From an uncultured Caryophanales bacterium (GTDB taxonomy: Bacteria; Bacillota_I; Bacilli_A; RFN20; CAG-826): DNA of 13,028 bases. The notes beneath the pieces were generated by a model. That model had not been told where the DNA came from. It saw only the letters and a program-made list of their open reading frames with translations, and did not search any database. Shown here piece by piece: positions 11,655 to 13,028 of this stretch; position 1 is the first letter of the stretch; every line of letters begins with the position of its first letter. A program made the position numbers and the translations under genes. The DNA lies in NCBI GenBank assembly GCA_946410525.1, contig CAMKAQ010000009.1:1-13028 (forward strand), written 5' to 3'.

Positions 11655-13028
11655 ATGATCGAAGAAAAGAACGAAAACAAAGAAACCGAAGAGATCGAGA
11701 AGGTCGAACCGGAAAGCGAAGAAATAGAAACTCCGATTGATGAAGTTACTTCCGAGGAAATCACCCAGTCAAGATTCGGACCAGAAGACCTTGAGGCTGC
11801 GATCAAAACCCGCGACAGAAAAGCCCTCTTAGAGATTTTCGAAACCATTCCTGACGCCGATATCGCTGAAGCCGCTGAAGAGATTGACATCAAAGAGCTT
11901 ATTACCTTATTTAGGTACGCGAAGCCATCAATGACTGCGCCTTTATTCGCTGAACTCAGCCAAGACAAGAAAGAAGAGCTCGTCACCGCCATGAGCGACC
12001 GCGAACTTATCGCGATGATCAACGAGCAATCCGCCGATGACGTCGCCGATACCGTCGACGACATGCCTGCCAACCTTGCTAGACGTGTCCTTAAGGCCGC
12101 TAGCCCAGACATGAGGAAGGACATCAACCACCTTCTGAAGTATGAAGATGACACCGCCGGTGCCATCATGACCACCGAGTACCTCGAATGCAGAGATACC
12201 GCGACCGTCAAAGAGACCATCGAACTCGTCCGTACCAAAGGTAAGGATGCAGAAACCGTCTATACAATCTTCGTCAAAAACAAAGCACGTAAGTTCGTCG
12301 GAACCGTTGACTTAGATGACCTTATCTGGTCAAAAGAAGACCAAACCCTTTCGGAAATCATGAACAAAGACGCGCCATACTGCCACGTCAACACCGATAA
12401 GGAAGAAGTCGCTAACATGTTCCGTAAGTACGACCTTAACGCCATGGCTGTTCTCAACAAAGACGATTGCCTCCTTGGTATCGTTACCGTTGACGACGCG
12501 GTCGACGTCATGGACGAAGAGGCCACTGAAGACTTGGAAAAGATGAACGCCATCACGGCCTTAGAGGATTCCTACCTCGAAACCCATCCAGTCTCCATGA
12601 TGAAGAAATGTGTTCCATGGATCATCGTCCTTTTGATCCTTGGCACCCTTTCCTCAATGATTCTTTCCATCTTCCAGGATAGACTCGCTGTCCTTCCTGT
12701 CTTAGCCGCCTTCATCCCAGTCCTTATGGATACTGGCGGAAACGCTGGCGGCCAGACCATCGCTCTTATGATCCGTGGTCTTGCGCTTAAAGAGTTCGAA
12801 CCAAAAGAATTCTGGAAGATCCTTGGCCGAGAAGTCAGAAGCGCATTGCTCATCTCGCTTGCTATTGCCGCCTTTGCCTTCCTTTGGTTCACGATGGAGC
12901 AATACACCGGTATCGTCCACAACACTTTGGCCGATCAAGCTTGGTGCGTCGACAACGGAATCGCTTATACGGACGCCCAATGGGGAACCGTCTGGAATGG
13001 CCAAGTTTGGAGCATTGGCTTCTTCCTT
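11655..13028 (+). CDS. mgtE: Magnesium transporter MgtE (3'-truncated by the window edge)
   Basis: Mg2+-selective channel/transporter of the cytoplasmic membrane, gated by intracellular Mg2+. The frame is open from the ATG at 11655 to the end (458 codons) with AAGGAGGT six bases upstream. Order: a Glu-rich N-terminal extension (about 1-35), the MgtE N-domain of helical repeats (about 40-160), paired CBS domains (about 165-285, starting AGAIMTTEYLE), a connecting helix, then TM1 (about 319-340). Next is the pore signature PVLMDTGGNAGGQTIALMIRGLALKE (Asp359, GGN 361-363), then TM3 (about 396-412). After TM3 comes an unusually long Trp-rich loop (about 415-452, with Trp430, 443, 447, 452) before the next TM segment begins at the window edge. 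The remaining two TM helices are outside. No M-box leader is present; only about 20 bases of 5' leader are expected. Confidence 0.95.
   Translation, partial: MIEEKNENKETEEIEKVEPESEEIETPIDEVTSEEITQSRFGPEDLEAAIKTRDRKALLEIFETIPDADIAEAAEEIDIKELITLFRYAKPSMTAPLFAELSQDKKEELVTAMSDRELIAMINEQSADDVADTVDDMPANLARRVLKAASPDMRKDINHLLKYEDDTAGAIMTTEYLECRDTATVKETIELVRTKGKDAETVYTIFVKNKARKFVGTVDLDDLIWSKEDQTLSEIMNKDAPYCHVNTDKEEVANMFRKYDLNAMAVLNKDDCLLGIVTVDDAVDVMDEEATEDLEKMNAITALEDSYLETHPVSMMKKCVPWIIVLLILGTLSSMILSIFQDRLAVLPVLAAFIPVLMDTGGNAGGQTIALMIRGLALKEFEPKEFWKILGREVRSALLISLAIAAFAFLWFTMEQYTGIVHNTLADQAWCVDNGIAYTDAQWGTVWNGQVWSIGFFL

Noticed and set aside
11558..12238. Long - strand reading frame (226 codons) opposite mgtE
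   Set aside because: The + strand is unmistakably mgtE. The antisense frame is Ser-rich and stays open only because of the codon bias of mgtE.

Overview
The window reads as chromosome of a low-to-mid GC Bacillota (Firmicutes), probably a Bacilli/Erysipelotrichia/Mollicutes-related lineage. This is inferred from strong AGGAGG-type ribosome binding sites, sigma-A-like promoters, intrinsic terminators, a long-form hibernation factor, a PduL-type phosphotransacylase, a SAM riboswitch ahead of metK and a tRNA with an encoded CCA. TAA, TAG and TGA are all used as stops. I see no phage genes, insertion sequence, transposon or CRISPR array. The content is mostly housekeeping, with a few unrecognised genes and one possible toxin-antitoxin-like pair.

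Layout. At 1-1726 on +, a 5'-truncated trpS overlaps a Cof-type HAD phosphatase. These converge, with overlapping stop codons, on a - strand pair: an RluA-family pseudouridine synthase followed by a phospho-sugar mutase (1723-4445). A + strand tRNA-Ser(GGA) follows, with its own consensus promoter and a terminator it appears to share with the convergent 144-codon membrane protein gene. From 5234 to 8373 every gene is on the - strand. In transcription order these are a small basic protein overlapping a zeta-toxin-like P-loop protein (8373-7566), then a second Cof-type HAD phosphatase, an unrecognised helical 303-residue protein and an unrecognised two-TM 156-residue protein (7518-5234). Next come hpf (long-form ribosome hibernation factor) and metK, each - strand with its own terminator. 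metK is preceded by its own promoter, a SAM-I/IV-clan aptamer and an intrinsic terminator. Last are pduL and a TSCPD-domain gene (-, overlapping by 1 base) and, divergently, a 3'-truncated mgtE magnesium transporter (+).

Functionally the window joins translation (TrpS, tRNA-Ser, pseudouridine synthase, HPF), SAM synthesis with apparent product feedback through the riboswitch, acyl-CoA/acyl-phosphate exchange (PduL), sugar-phosphate metabolism (mutase, HAD phosphatases) and Mg2+ homeostasis (MgtE).

The most unusual signals are: the metK riboswitch, which has a recognisable SAM-I-like core but no P2b hairpin; the zeta-like protein with Arg in place of the Walker A lysine, whose promoter carries an inverted repeat; two promoters whose -10 boxes sit so close to the start codon that the mRNAs should be leaderless; and the unrecognised 303/156-residue gene pair.
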